Numbered from the stretch's first letter, positions 1-9,021 are shown. The stretch: 64,000 bases of DNA from GCA-003244245 sp050699715 (GCA_050699715.1 JBOHFR010000005.1:1-64000); one strand, 5' to 3'. Made by a program: numbers and translations. The notes: generated by a model not told the origin, from the letters alone.

Positions 1-265
1 CACACGCTCGAATCCGGATCGCTTCCAGCGTGGCGTGATCAAGCTTCCGGCCATCGTTATCCCGCATAGGAGAATTAAACCACAAGTAGACCGCAAAGTC
101 CACTTACTTTCGATCTCCTTAGTAACTGAAACAGGTACAGTATTACGTCAAGCCAACGTCATCGACAACCATCATACTCAACGAGGTGCTCAACAGGATC
201 CCGCCCAACCTAATCACCGACAAGGGCCACTCCGCCAGGAACCAGCTTTGCTGCGGCTCAGATTC

Positions 266-313
266 GGATGGTGGGGCTGGCGAGCGTCTGCGCATTGGTC
301 AGCCCCACCATCC
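266..313. terminator. Perfect 14-bp-arm hairpin
   Basis: Arms GGATGGTGGGGCTG and its exact complement enclose a 20-nt loop. It lies about 75 nt past the stop of the secreted-protein gene that ends at 388 on the minus strand, so a transcription terminator is the likely role. There is no T-run, which is usual in actinobacteria. Confidence 0.5.
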
Positions 314-387
314 GCTTCCGCTTCGCTCACCAGGAGCCAAGAACAATCACACAAGCGTCCCGCAGGACCGCAAGCGGATTACGTGGT

Positions 388-810
388 TCACCTATTTTGC
401 CAACCATGAAAATCGCTGGTCGAGCCGTCGCCGCAGTTCCTTGCTCGTTCGTAAAATTTGGTGTTGCGGGGCGCTTCAGCGGGTGCGGCCAGTGTTATTG
501 GATCTTTTCCAACATGTTTCTCAGCAGAGAGAGGGGTATTACTGTAAAATTCGTACGGCTGCAAACACAGCTTGCCGTCCACGTTCTTGCGACCAGGTGT
601 TAAATGGATATCACCGTCGGATATCTTGTAGTACTCCCCTGAGTCCCATATCTCGTCGTGCTTGAGCGGCGGCACGTCCAATGGGTCACCATTCCCGTGA
701 GGAGCGGGCGACCCGCCATCGGGTGATATAGCCAACGCCGTCCCAGGGGCCGACAGCGCGACGGTCGCCAAGACACCTGAACAGGCCAATAACCTGGCCA
801 ACTTCTGCAT
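388..810 (-). CDS. Secreted protein of unknown function
   Basis: A 140-residue product with a clear signal peptide: MQKLARLLACSGVLATVALS followed by APGTALA, with cleavage likely after ALA near residue 27. The start at 810 is chosen because a GGAGG box lies about 10 nt upstream and the signal peptide begins there; an upstream in-frame start at 864 would bury the signal. The mature part is polar with two cysteines (one in KLCLQPY, one in ARNCGDG) that could form a disulfide. I recognise no family. The gene ends before the hairpin at 266-313. An extracellular role is inferred only from the signal peptide. Confidence 0.65.
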   Translation of the reverse strand: MQKLARLLACSGVLATVALSAPGTALAISPDGGSPAPHGNGDPLDVPPLKHDEIWDSGEYYKISDGDIHLTPGRKNVDGKLCLQPYEFYSNTPLSAEKHVGKDPITLAAPAEAPRNTKFYERARNCGDGSTSDFHGWQNR

Positions 811-1075
811 GGTAGGGAACCTCCAGGTGGGAGTTACTGATTGAGCAACAGTTCGCAGGATCACATCCGATCATCACTGCGGGCTAAGGTCAAGCAGACA
901 CTCCGTAGGAATCGGGGTGTCATGGAGGTTGTTGCCACCAGCCGCAAACCAGCACGTTCCCGCTGATAGAGAGCTTCTGTCCAGTCGAGAGGCGAAGGTA
1001 GCTGCCACCGAGTGCCCTCTGGCTCTGGTGGATGTCTGCGTCTGATCGGGGTCAGGGGGTTGATGTGGGATGGCT

Positions 1076-1429
1076 CTAGCCGGCGAAGGGTGGCCGGACC
1101 GGGTCGTCGACGACCTCCAGCAGGGGGTGTTCTGCGCGGCAGGCACGTCGTGGACCAGGTTCCTGCGTGTGTTGCGGGTCGGGGGCCAGTACAACCGCCA
1201 TCCGTTGGTGCCGTGGGATAGTTGCGCGACCTGTCATGAGGTCCACTCCGGGCTGTAGGCGAGGTCCCAGGGGGTCCCAGCGTTCCACGATGGCCACGGT
1301 CCGGCCATGGATCTGGTGGTCCAAGCGGACCTGATGCCGGACGTGGGCGAAGATTCGCTGCTCGCACCAGCAACCGACGCGGACGAGGTCGGTCTCCGGG
1401 AGATCGGCGATCATGGCGAGCAGGTTATC
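1076..1429 (-). pseudogene. DUF3024-like gene, broken by frameshifts
   Basis: In one frame the minus strand reads LVRVGCWCEQRIFAHVRHQV followed by a TVAIVERWDPLG stretch. In the next frame come VAQLSHGTNGWRLYW and HDVPAAQNTP, and then, back in the first frame, LLEVVDDPVRPPF. Joined in that order these resemble the DUF3024 family (about 110 residues: W-C...R..HVRHQ...IVERRPPW...LYWRDRN...DLL.E.D.DP). At least two frameshifts and an in-frame stop break it, so it should not make protein. The family has no known function. Assignment is from memory of the family pattern. Confidence 0.5.
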
Positions 1430-1751
1430 TCGCCGACGGCGTCCCGGGGGGATCTCAAGATCACCCGAGCGTGGCCGGGTCATCCGGTCGCCGACTCGCG
1501 GCATGAAGTACCGTTGACGTGACGGGCATCGACAATCTCTTCTGGGTTGTTCTGCTGTGGGCGTACGCCCTGGGCGGAGTTTGTCAGTGTTGTGCGAGGT
1601 CGAAGTGCCGCCTCCGGTAGAAAGCGGCACTTCTTCGTTCAGACCTGCGGCTGGTGACAGCGCCCGCCACGACAAGCTAAACTTGATAGTGCTCCACCCG
1701 GCGCTACAGCCCGCCCGCCGAGACCGATAAGACTGATTTTGGAGGTCAGCC

Positions 1752-2492
1752 TCAGCCAGAGATAATGTGATGCTCAGGGTAGTATTCGTTGCATGCCCTC
1801 AGCCCGGAATTAAATCCCTTCAACATAGCTTTTTCACGCTGCCCGGCGGTGCCGTGACTAGGATAGTTATCAGGATTTTTCGAGAATCCATCAGCCACCC
1901 CCTTAATACTACCACCACCTCTTCCCTCAAACCAGCCCTGCTGGTCGGCATACTGGATCCATGCTCCAGCGACACAGTCAGCCTGAAGTTCGTGTGTCAA
2001 GTATTCAGAGTCATTTTTGGGATCCTTCACTTTTGCCATGAACTGAATATGGTGTCCCCACTCGTGAGCCAAGCCAACAGCCGGCGCTATGTTCCCGAAA
2101 TGGTAATATTTCCACATTTTCTCCTGAGCAAGGTAGATGGTTTGGGTATCCGAACAGTACTCGTACGCCTCGTCGTCTAGAGGGGGGTAGCCGTTTGCGC
2201 TCCGGCAGGGCGACTGTGGATGCGGACCATTTTCGGAAATATAGTTATATTTAGGCGGTCCTGACATTCCGTTGTATTTGCCACTAAAGAACTTCTCGAC
2301 CATCGGGCTCACGTAGTTCCGGTAGTTCTGCATGGTATCCGGGGTACAATTCGCCATCGACGGTGGCTCGCAAACTGAAGGTGAGGCTTGAGCCCTCGCA
2401 AGAACTACTGCCGAAGCAGGGGACGCGGTTGCGGAAGTGGCAGGGAGCACGAAGGCTGAGCATGATGCAGCGAGGACCGAAGCAACCTTCAA
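1752..2492 (-). CDS. Secreted neutral zinc metallopeptidase (YpfJ-like)
   Basis: A 246-residue product. The N-terminus (VASVLAASCSAFVLPATSAT) is a signal peptide, so the enzyme is exported. The zinc-binding motif HEWGHHI (HExxH type) is followed about 25 residues later by HELQADCVAGAW, whose Glu fits the third zinc ligand of the neutral zinc metallopeptidase family PF04228. The best start is a TTG at 2492; no ATG or GTG fits the signal peptide, and an in-frame stop lies just upstream. GC content is lower than in the flanking core genes, suggesting acquisition. The substrate is unknown. It stands alone, with about 1 kb of gene-free sequence upstream. Confidence 0.75.
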   Translation of the reverse strand: MKVASVLAASCSAFVLPATSATASPASAVVLARAQASPSVCEPPSMANCTPDTMQNYRNYVSPMVEKFFSGKYNGMSGPPKYNYISENGPHPQSPCRSANGYPPLDDEAYEYCSDTQTIYLAQEKMWKYYHFGNIAPAVGLAHEWGHHIQFMAKVKDPKNDSEYLTHELQADCVAGAWIQYADQQGWFEGRGGGSIKGVADGFSKNPDNYPSHGTAGQREKAMLKGFNSGLRACNEYYPEHHIISG

Positions 2493-3523
2493 GACGATCT
2501 TCTTAACCGAAGTTTTTCACGTGACCTTCCAGCGTTGGTGAAATTTTTGAGGTGTTGGTGAAAATTTTGAGGCGCCGCCTAAGGACTTTCGCGCGATCAT
2601 TTCGCCTCTTACCAGATTTGAATCCGAGGAGTGTTTCGGGACCCAGATTCGCCTTAACCACGCCTTGGCAGCGTGCGCCCGCTCATATCTCCGGATCGAA
2701 ACTAGTACGCCTATCGATGAAAGCGAAAAACAGCACCACGGCTGGCGCTAGCTGACACTTACAGTCAATTCGGTGATCGATCTAACCTTCCCTTCTTCAC
2801 TTTCCCGAGAAAGGAATTTCCTGCACCAGATACACTCTCCGGTGCGTTTTGATCGAAGTTTGTAGTAACGTTTTGCAGGGAGACCTGCTGGGTGCAGGTT
2901 TCCGGCTTGTTAGCCCAAAAGATTTGCCACCGCGCACAGCAGCCATCTGCTACCTGATCCGTGGTTGGATGTAGCTGGAGCAGCGACTCTGGCCGTCGCC
3001 GACGCACACGTGGATTCGCCAGCTCCCCACGAGTGCAGTGCTGGCCTTGTCGAGGAAGCCTGAGTAGACCCCGGCCCACGCCACAGTCAAGGAACTGGTC
3101 AGCAGCGCGAGCGGGAAAGCAAGTTGTCAAGCGACGCATATGCCACTTCCACGTCATTCCGGGCGCCGCCACCCCTGGGGATGACACCCTGGCGCGTACT
3201 CAAGATTTTGGGCAAGCCGAAGGAGAGCCAGGCAGCGCTGATTCGGACCGGCCTTAGCCAGGTCACGCCTTGTTCAACAGGCAGTGACCTAGGTGGCACC
3301 TAGAGTGAGGTACGTTGGCTCGGTTGTCAAGGACGTTGTCACGGACACGCGGACCAAACCGACACGCAGCCATCTATTTCCGCAGCTCAGCGTGCCGCAC
3401 TGTCCGACTGTCTACCTTTGCTGCCGAGCTCCGCCGGGGCCGCCGCTCCGGACAAGGCTCTGGCACTACGTGAGCTGTCGAACGTCTCAGGAACGGGTTT
3501 GCGGGTGTACTACTGTCGTTACC
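2493..3523. other. About 1 kb without a recognisable gene
   Basis: No reading frame here has recognisable motifs or a ribosome binding site. Near 2535-2575 there is a short imperfect tandem repeat (GTTGGTGAAA then a T-rich stretch, twice). The segment looks like eroded intergenic or remnant DNA. Confidence 0.4.
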
Positions 3524-3922
3524 GTGGATAATTGCGGTCGTGGCCAGGTGTACCGGCCGCTGAGCGTGGCGCGGCTCGGTGCTCTGCTGGCTGGAGCCGA
3601 CGAGTCGCGGCGGTGGCGGTTGGTCGCGGAGTTCTTGGAGGAGTATCGCTGGGAACCGCTCGATACGCGGTGGGGTCTGTTGGCGGCGGAACCACCTGGC
3701 ACCGGCGACGAACGGTGGGATGTGTTCCTGGCCGCGTTGGCGGAGCATCTTGCGGCCCGCGATGGGCGGGGAGCGCGCTCGTGGGTCGAGTCGAGGTCGC
3801 TACAGCGGTGGTGGTTCCCGTTCAATACCCGGGCCGCGCGGGTCGATGCGTTGGTTCACGCACCTGCGTCGTTCCGGCGGCGGGGGGTGTATGTGGCGGC
3901 CCAGGAGTTGGGGGTCGCGTGA
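3524..3922 (+). CDS. Hypothetical protein paired with a nucleotidyltransferase-like gene
   Basis: A 132-residue product. The GTG at 3524 is preferred because a TACTGT -10-like hexamer ends a few bases upstream, consistent with leaderless transcription; another GTG at 3548 is possible. The sequence is rich in Trp and Arg (YRWEPLDTRWGLLAAEPPG, SLQRWWFPFNTRAARVDAL) and ends RRRGVYVAAQELGVA. Its stop overlaps the GTG of the next gene in a GTGA junction, so the two are translationally coupled. Such pairs with DUF6036-like nucleotidyltransferases look like toxin-antitoxin modules, and this would be the partner. Function is inferred from context only. Confidence 0.55.
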   Translation: MDNCGRGQVYRPLSVARLGALLAGADESRRWRLVAEFLEEYRWEPLDTRWGLLAAEPPGTGDERWDVFLAALAEHLAARDGRGARSWVESRSLQRWWFPFNTRAARVDALVHAPASFRRRGVYVAAQELGVA

Positions 3923-4149
3923 GCGCCGATGATCCACTGCTCGATCGGGCGACCATCGAGCATGCCTTCCGTCGGCTCGGCGACCGGTTGGCCCGCCGCG
4001 GCATTGTGGTGGATCGCTACGTCTTCGGTGACGCGGCGATGGCGCTGGCTGTCGAAGACGTGCTGGCGTTGTGCACAGAGGTCTTCCCTGACGAGGATGT
4101 ACCAGCGCGCGCCCGCCTGGTCCTCGAAGACGCCTTTGACGACCATTGA
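3919..4149 (+). pseudogene. DUF6036-like nucleotidyltransferase with internal deletion
   Basis: The 76-residue product has a recognisable start (DRATIEHAFRRLGDRLARRG then YVFGDAAMALA) and a recognisable end (VLALCTEVFPDEDVPARARL then VLEDAFDD). Complete relatives are roughly 170-190 residues, with the catalytic acidic region (RATRDIDAVF-like) and a long middle between these blocks. Here YVFGDAAMALA joins VEDVLALC directly, an in-frame deletion of about 100 residues that removes the catalytic acidic motif. It overlaps the preceding gene by 4 bp. It is probably inactive, although the frame is open. Confidence 0.5.
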
Positions 4150-4517
4150 TCGAGGCTTCCGGCAACCTCATCAGGGATGTCACTCGCTGTGCCACGCAGC
4201 TGACGGACCTCGGCACGCTCACGTGATCGAATGCGCCGACCCTGCGCTGGCCGCGCTCATCGCCCTCGACCGCGCGCTGGCGCGCTGTGTGCCATCTGAT
4301 CGGCGACCGCCATTTTGCCGTCCCGCTCGACCAAGAACTGAAGTTCCGCAAGGCACTGTCGGCCCCGTAGCCACGATCAGCAACGGTCACCCGCCCATGA
4401 GCGGCCTGAGCGAGCCAGCGTGACCAGTGTGGCGTAGCGGGACCGGCTGGGCGCGGGAAAGTTGGGTTGCCCTCGACCATGGGCCAGTAACTCGGCCGCA
4501 AGGCCGTTGACCGAACC
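4150..4517. other. Gene-free stretch, possible transposase remnant
   Basis: On the minus strand a short piece reads HGRVTVADRGYGADSAL, followed in another frame by LVERDGKMAV. This faintly recalls a DDE transposase core. It is too degraded to assign to an IS family. Confidence 0.2.
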
Positions 4518-4556
4518 CTGCGAGCCCCACCCAAAGACTTTGGGTGGGGCTCGCAG
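4518..4556. terminator. Perfect 19-bp-arm hairpin, 1-nt loop
   Basis: CTGCGAGCCCCACCCAAAG, then A, then the exact complement. An almost loop-free palindrome is unusual for a simple terminator and may extrude as a cruciform. It separates the remnants at 3.9-4.5 kb from the glycosyltransferase/phosphotransferase remnants on the minus strand. Confidence 0.5.
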
Positions 4557-4654
4557 GTGGGTGATGTGTTCGGGGTCAGCTGGTGAGGGCGGTCCAGTGA
4601 GTCACCGTGATGTTGTGGGCGGCCCCCACGGGCCAGGTGACCTTGACCAGCGTG

Positions 4655-4924
4655 TCAGCTTCGACCAGGGCACGGTAGGCCCAGGCGAGCGTCAATGGCC
4701 ATCCGGCGCAGGCTGCTCACCAAACACCTCGGCACGATCACCACAGATGTGCTGGCCACCACAGTAACGTCGCGGACGAGCGTGATCTTCTCACCACTGA
4801 CCGGGAGCACCACCGGGCCGGGATGGAAGCGGTCACAGGCGATACCGTTGGCCACCACGACCGGCCGGGAGATGCGGTAAGCGGCGGCCAGGTCGGTGGC
4901 GGCAAACTCACTGACCGCCAGCAC
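4655..4924 (-). pseudogene. Glycosyltransferase fragment
   Basis: The frame reads VLAVSEFAATDLAAAYRISR then PVVVANGIACDRFHP. This resembles the middle of GT4-type glycosyltransferases, where a serine-rich 'vSe' stretch leads into a 'v-x-NGi-D-x-FxP' donor-site motif. Both the N-terminal domain and the catalytic C-terminal part are missing, and the reading frame upstream joins a phosphotransferase fragment. It is a remnant. Confidence 0.45.
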
Positions 4925-4945
4925 CGCGCCCGGTCGTAGCCGATG

Positions 4946-5269
4946 TCACGCAGCCGGGGAGCGAGCGCCCGGTAACGGCGGTCGGGGTAGTCGAACATCG
5001 GCGAGGACGCCGCCCGGTGGGGTCAAGGCGTTGAACCCGGCGATCGTGTCAAGCACGGTGGTCAGCGCGGTCGCGGGCAGGGGCTGGGCGGGGTAGCGCT
5101 CGGTGTCGACCGGGTGGCCAGGGATGTGTTCGATCACCAGTACCCGATGCCCGTCGGTGTGGACCAGTTCGGGGACCCACACCGGCGGCGGATTCTCGGT
5201 GAACGTCTCATACAGGCGGATTTCGTGGTCGAACCTGGTCAAGGCCAGATCACGCGACGTGCCACTCAC
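4946..5269 (-). pseudogene. Aminoglycoside-phosphotransferase-like N-lobe fragment
   Basis: The fragment contains RFDHEIRLYETFTENPPPVW, VPELVHTDGHRVLVIEHIPG and HPVDTERYP, the typical N-lobe and hinge of APH-type small-molecule kinases. The C-lobe with the catalytic HGD motif is absent. A piece (VFDYPDRRYRALAP) continues in another frame to about 4930. The 5' end is cut where the antitoxin gene begins on the opposite strand at 5259, suggesting that the toxin-antitoxin module truncated it. A complementary C-lobe fragment of a similar kinase lies at 17.8-18.5 kb. Confidence 0.5.
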
Positions 5270-5471
5270 CGGTGCGCTCTCCCGTCACGGCCTGGGTCAG
5301 TCAGTCGACGCCAGCGACGAGAAGCGCGCGAGGACGGTCATCGCGCGGATGATGGCCCGACACGGCGCCCCGTCTATCGAGCACTACCGCAGGGTTTACG
5401 AGCAGTCCGGAGTTCCCTGGCCCGGCGACGAGGAGATCCGTCGTCGACACCCTGTTGCCCCTGAGGCGTGA
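5259..5471 (+). CDS. Antitoxin of a PIN-toxin pair
   Basis: A 70-residue product from the GTG at 5259 (VPLTGALSRHGLGQSVD...). It ends with a motif typical of VapB-like partners, RHGAPSIEHYRRVYEQSGVP then WPGDEEIRRRHP. The stop overlaps the GTG of the PIN-domain gene (GTGA), the usual arrangement of antitoxin and toxin. It should bind and neutralise the toxin and repress the operon. No clear DNA-binding ribbon-helix-helix is visible at the N-terminus, so the start may be further upstream or the protein shortened. Confidence 0.55.
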   Translation: MPLTGALSRHGLGQSVDASDEKRARTVIARMMARHGAPSIEHYRRVYEQSGVPWPGDEEIRRRHPVAPEA

Positions 5472-5842
5472 TCAGCGGCAAAGTTGTCGACGCCTCAGCG
5501 CTAGCCGCATTAGTTCGCGGTCGCCTGTCTGCGGTCGCCTGGTTCGCTACTGCCAAAACCACCGGTCTGACGCTGTACCTGTCGGCGCTGGCACTAGCCG
5601 AGGTGCGCGCAGTCCGGCCCGACGCCGGGTCAGAACTTGCCGAAGCGCTGAGCCATCCCTCCGTAGTACTCGGCGAACTCGACGCTGTCGCCGCTCGCGA
5701 GGTCGACCAGCTGCTCCTCGCTGCTGACGGCTGCGGCGGGCATGTCGTGCATGTCGCTCGAAACCGGGACTGGCCCGTGCTCAGCGCCGACCCCGGCCGC
5801 CTGCGCCACATCGACCCTGCAGTCCAGGTAGATCTGCTCTGA
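5468..5842 (+). CDS. PIN-domain ribonuclease toxin (VapC-like)
   Basis: A 124-residue product, near the usual 125-140 for VapC. It begins ISGKVVDASALAALVRGR with the first catalytic Asp in VVDASAL. A Glu lies in LALAEVRAVRP and another acidic cluster in AREVDQLLLAADG. The C-terminus HVARNRDWPVLSADPGRLRH matches the family pattern (A.....PVLTADP.R). VapC toxins are Mg-dependent RNases that cut tRNA or rRNA when freed from VapB. The GTG start overlaps the antitoxin stop. It appears intact. Confidence 0.7.
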   Translation: MISGKVVDASALAALVRGRLSAVAWFATAKTTGLTLYLSALALAEVRAVRPDAGSELAEALSHPSVVLGELDAVAAREVDQLLLAADGCGGHVVHVARNRDWPVLSADPGRLRHIDPAVQVDLL

Positions 5843-6412
5843 CCCCTTGCCCGCAGTGGCAACCTCGGGCTGTCAAAGAGCGGGACACAGTGTCCTTACG
5901 AGGTGGGTTACGCCGGTCACGGGGTAGCCGGTTGTTGTCAGTGCTCGCTGAGCCGGGGGTGGATCATTCGCTGGTGAAGTCTGCGCATTACGCCGATCTC
6001 ACCGAGGACCCCGCCACGGGTGCGCGGCGTTGGTGGAGGCGTTACGCTGGGTCGATACTCTTGGGGGTTTCGGGTGACTGGACGGTAAATCCGTTTCCGG
6101 GGTTGCACCCGTTGGATGCCAATGAGCACCCCACGTAGTCCAAATGATGTACTTATCGCTACACCAGATGAGGTATTTCGAGATAGGCAATACATCTATC
6201 TTCTAATTTTCACACAACCGCTAGCTATGCCATGATGATTGCATGACTAGCCTCTCTGAGTGAAAATCTCCGGCGGAGGAAGCCCGGGAGCGTACAGGCT
6301 CAGGTTCGAGCTGATGCAGTGGAGATGAATCGGCTAAGGAGCCGAAAGGCCATGGGTTCTTTCCGCTCAAAGCATTGCCGTTCCCGGACCAGCGCTTGAT
6401 GGCATTTTGAGC
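5843..6412. other. Gene-free spacer
   Basis: No convincing coding region. At 6243 a six-codon frame (MTSLSE) is followed by a G-rich patch to about 6390 with short self-complementary stretches (CTCCGGCGGAG; CGGCTAAGGAGCCG). This could be a structured leader or an RNA remnant. GC content falls between 6130 and 6240. Confidence 0.25.
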
Positions 6413-8125
6413 CTATGCGTTAGGTGGCTGGCCAGGGAGCGATACTCGAAGGCACTCGCCATATTCCTTCACCCATGCTTGGCCCCGCTCGCGCGCCGGG
6501 ATGGCGCCTAGCACCTTCTGGCCCAGATCGGCGATCGGACGAATACGGTGCACCACGGGCAGGTTGATAATGGTTTCCTGCGCGTGACGGGCACCTTGGG
6601 CAAGGTCTCCCATTCGGACGAGGCACAGCGCTCGCTGCATGCCAATCTGCGCCCGACCACGCAGGTTATCGTCACTGTACAGTGTCAGTGCCTTCTCTTG
6701 TGCTCGCTCGGCTTTCACAAAATTACCCGCGTGTGAGTAAACGGAACTCTCAGTAAGGTACAAATTTTCCTCAGCGTAGTCAAAGAGCGAATCTCCGTGG
6801 GGACTGGATACCGGGAGTTCTCTTAAAGAGTACAGGGCAAGTTCAGCTTCGGTGTGCCGGCCTGCGAGCGCCAGCGTCTGGGCTTTACCGGTAAAAAATT
6901 CAGGCAATGCCTCGGGTGGTACTCCGTCAAGTCGTGCCTCAGCCTCCGTGATGAGCTGGAGGATAGCTCCGACCGGGCGGTGCTCATAGGCAGCGCGGAT
7001 GACTTCACGACCCCGTACCCAGAAAATCGTGGAGAGATCAGCTGACCGGTCGGCGGCCAGGCGGGCCGTTCGCCACCAACGACGAGCTTCAATTAGATCC
7101 CCCAGATTGGCCGCTGTCTGGGCCGTGAAAGCGGCTAAGAGCGCCCCGGCTTGCAAGAGCTGACACTTGGTCGTCTCATCATCTATATGCTGCTGCAAGG
7201 CGAGCTGCACGCCGCCTAGATCGACCAGGAGGGCTCCTAGCAGCGTGACGGGAGCTGTCGTGAGATAGGTCTGTCCATACTCTCGGGCGATCTCCCGCCA
7301 CTCGTCTACGTCAGCAACGCCTGGGTTGTCCGCGAGAGAGCGGTGCAAGTCATGTCGAGCAGGCTCTAGTATAGGCGTGATTCCACTCGCCTTGCGTGCA
7401 GCAAGTACCGCAGCCTGGAGTATGAATGCTCGTCTTTCCATCGTCTCTTCACCATCCTCACCCGCAAAGAGCACCAGCAAGTCGAGATTACTACCGAGAA
7501 AGTCGTCCCGTGACAGCTCTAATCCTAATAATCGCAATAACGTCATAAGTCCACCATGACCAGCATCATTGCAGGTCGCAGGCTCAATCATACGCTCACC
7601 TGCACCATGAGCTTCCATGCGGCTGCGTGTACCGGCATCGGCTTGCTTCGTCTGGGGAGTTGAACTCAACACGACGGGCTCACGGGAGTTGTCCGGGTGC
7701 CGCAAACCCGCCGTGGTCTGATCCAAAAGGTCGAACCATAGCCACTCTGGCGGGATACGCAGCACCCGTGCCCAGTATCGCAGCGTATCCAAATTGAGGA
7801 TCGGTGCACCTGTCTCAATGCGGCTAATCTGCGGCTGTTGTAAGCCCAGCCACTGTCCGAGTAGGTCCTGCGAAATACCGCTAAGTCCATAAACGGTGTG
7901 GTGATGCGGGCTCAGGCGGTAGCTGCGAGCCACCTGTCCCATATGCTGGGCACTGAAAGCTGCCCGAAACTGGTCGGTCTGCCAGAACTCAGCCGGAACC
8001 TCTGGTGGGGCGATCAGCTTGTCCCGTGACGCTTTCTGACAACGGGCACATTGGCGCTCAGGGTTGCCTGCCGCCAGATGAGTACCGCAGCGGCAATACC
8101 GCTGCGGTCTTGGACGAGCACCCAC
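6413..8125 (-). CDS. XRE-family regulator with zinc ribbon and TPR-like region
   Basis: A 570-residue product. The GTG at 8125 is chosen because GGAGG lies 7 nt upstream; an open frame continues to 8251 but lacks a ribosome binding site. Near the N-terminus CRCGTHLAAGNPERQCARCQ is a four-cysteine zinc ribbon. A helix-turn-helix follows at about residues 75-130 (GISQDLLGQWLGLQQPQISR then IETGAPILNLDTLRYWARVL). The remainder is an alpha-helical TPR-like array typical of actinobacterial XRE-TPR regulators. It should be a cytoplasmic DNA-binding protein whose TPR part senses a peptide or protein. GC content is lower than in the core genes, in keeping with an acquired gene. The target is unknown. 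Confidence 0.7.
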   Translation of the reverse strand: MGARPRPQRYCRCGTHLAAGNPERQCARCQKASRDKLIAPPEVPAEFWQTDQFRAAFSAQHMGQVARSYRLSPHHHTVYGLSGISQDLLGQWLGLQQPQISRIETGAPILNLDTLRYWARVLRIPPEWLWFDLLDQTTAGLRHPDNSREPVVLSSTPQTKQADAGTRSRMEAHGAGERMIEPATCNDAGHGGLMTLLRLLGLELSRDDFLGSNLDLLVLFAGEDGEETMERRAFILQAAVLAARKASGITPILEPARHDLHRSLADNPGVADVDEWREIAREYGQTYLTTAPVTLLGALLVDLGGVQLALQQHIDDETTKCQLLQAGALLAAFTAQTAANLGDLIEARRWWRTARLAADRSADLSTIFWVRGREVIRAAYEHRPVGAILQLITEAEARLDGVPPEALPEFFTGKAQTLALAGRHTEAELALYSLRELPVSSPHGDSLFDYAEENLYLTESSVYSHAGNFVKAERAQEKALTLYSDDNLRGRAQIGMQRALCLVRMGDLAQGARHAQETIINLPVVHRIRPIADLGQKVLGAIPARERGQAWVKEYGECLRVSLPGQPPNA

Positions 8126-8492
8126 GCTGATGCCTCCAATCTGTATCTGCCTGCTCTTAAAGAGACAGTATAGGCGCTTGACTACTCTCCCCTGGATCCA
8201 GGGTCGGCTCAAGAGTTTAAAGGTTATCCCGTTTTTCATGAAGATAATCATACGTCTATTCTCTGCTCGTCATGGACCCGAATGTATCCAGCCCACTATC
8301 ATCATCTCTCATGGCCCCAGGACCGGACCCCGGCACTTCGGCAGGTAGCGGCGTCCTTTGCCACCGAGGACGGGCTGTATCCGCTTAAACCACCAGTCTG
8401 GATGCCTCCCCGGTTCTGGGTGCCATCCACAAGGCAGACGATCAGCTTATAGACAGGCTCTTGAAATAGCGCCTGGAGCAAGGGAGGAACCC
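8126..8492. other. Intergenic region between divergent genes
   Basis: AT-rich in its first half (8140-8260). It holds the leader of the minus-strand regulator and probably the promoter for the plus-strand small genes. A 37-codon frame from ATG 8271 has no ribosome binding site and is not called. Confidence 0.3.
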
Positions 8493-8588
8493 GTGCAAAG
8501 TTCGGGCACCGACGACCATCGTCACGCGGTGATGAGCAGAGCGCTCGGCTGGCTATCGCCTGTGCTACCCACGGTGAGCCGGAGCTGA
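8493..8588 (+). CDS. Possible 31-residue peptide
   Basis: A strong ribosome binding site (AAGGGAGGAACCC) stands directly before GTG 8493. The frame encodes VQSSGTDDHRHAVMSRALGW followed by LSPVLPTVSRS. A very short frame (MSKKSRLPRDR) starts 2 nt after its stop. The small peptide lies upstream of a cysteine-containing protein and an XRE-TPR regulator, so it could be a regulator ligand or a leader peptide. Support is the ribosome binding site and position only. Confidence 0.35.
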   Translation: MQSSGTDDHRHAVMSRALGWLSPVLPTVSRS

Positions 8589-8649
8589 CATGAGCAAGAA
8601 GTCCCGGCTGCCCCGAGATCGGTGAGACAGACGCTCTGCTACGTGGAAC

Positions 8650-8988
8650 GTGGGACCCACCAAGGCCCAAGAACAACGTCTGGGAAACGCGGGGCCGGCT
8701 GCTTTTCGAGCATTGGAGAAGTTAACCGCCCATCTGCGAGCCGACGAGCCGACGCCAGACCAACTCGAAGAGCAGGTGCTCAGATTGCTAACAGGGGGGC
8801 TTATATTACCGAAGCAGCATAAGACCAATAAACGAGGTCAATGCCGATACTGCGGCTGGACGTGGTGGACTTGGCGACTGTGGCATAGGCGGCCACGATG
8901 CACGGTATACATAAGCTTGACATTTGTCATGCTGCAACCGATGAATGAGGCCATGCGGCAGTGGTTTGGGATCCGAAGGCGTAAGTAG
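8650..8988 (+). CDS. Small zinc-finger-like hypothetical protein
   Basis: A 112-residue product from GTG 8650. The first half is polar and helical (AAFRALEKLTAHLRADEPTP, DQLEEQVLRLLTG). The second half has QCRYCGWTWWTWRLWHRRPR with a CxxC pair in a Trp/Arg-rich context, then MNEAMRQWFGIRRRK. Similar small proteins occur beside XRE-TPR regulators in accessory DNA of actinobacteria. It precedes the regulator at 9022 by 33 bp and may be cotranscribed. Function unknown. Confidence 0.5.
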   Translation: MGPTKAQEQRLGNAGPAAFRALEKLTAHLRADEPTPDQLEEQVLRLLTGGLILPKQHKTNKRGQCRYCGWTWWTWRLWHRRPRCTVYISLTFVMLQPMNEAMRQWFGIRRRK

Positions 8989-9021
8989 CTGCATTGAAAA
9001 AAGTGAGGGGTAGAGCGCACC

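Noticed and set aside
2765..3299. Minus-strand open frames in the 2.8-3.3 kb region as genes
   Set aside because: No ribosome binding site, no motif and no codon pattern of a real gene; left as gene-free spacer.
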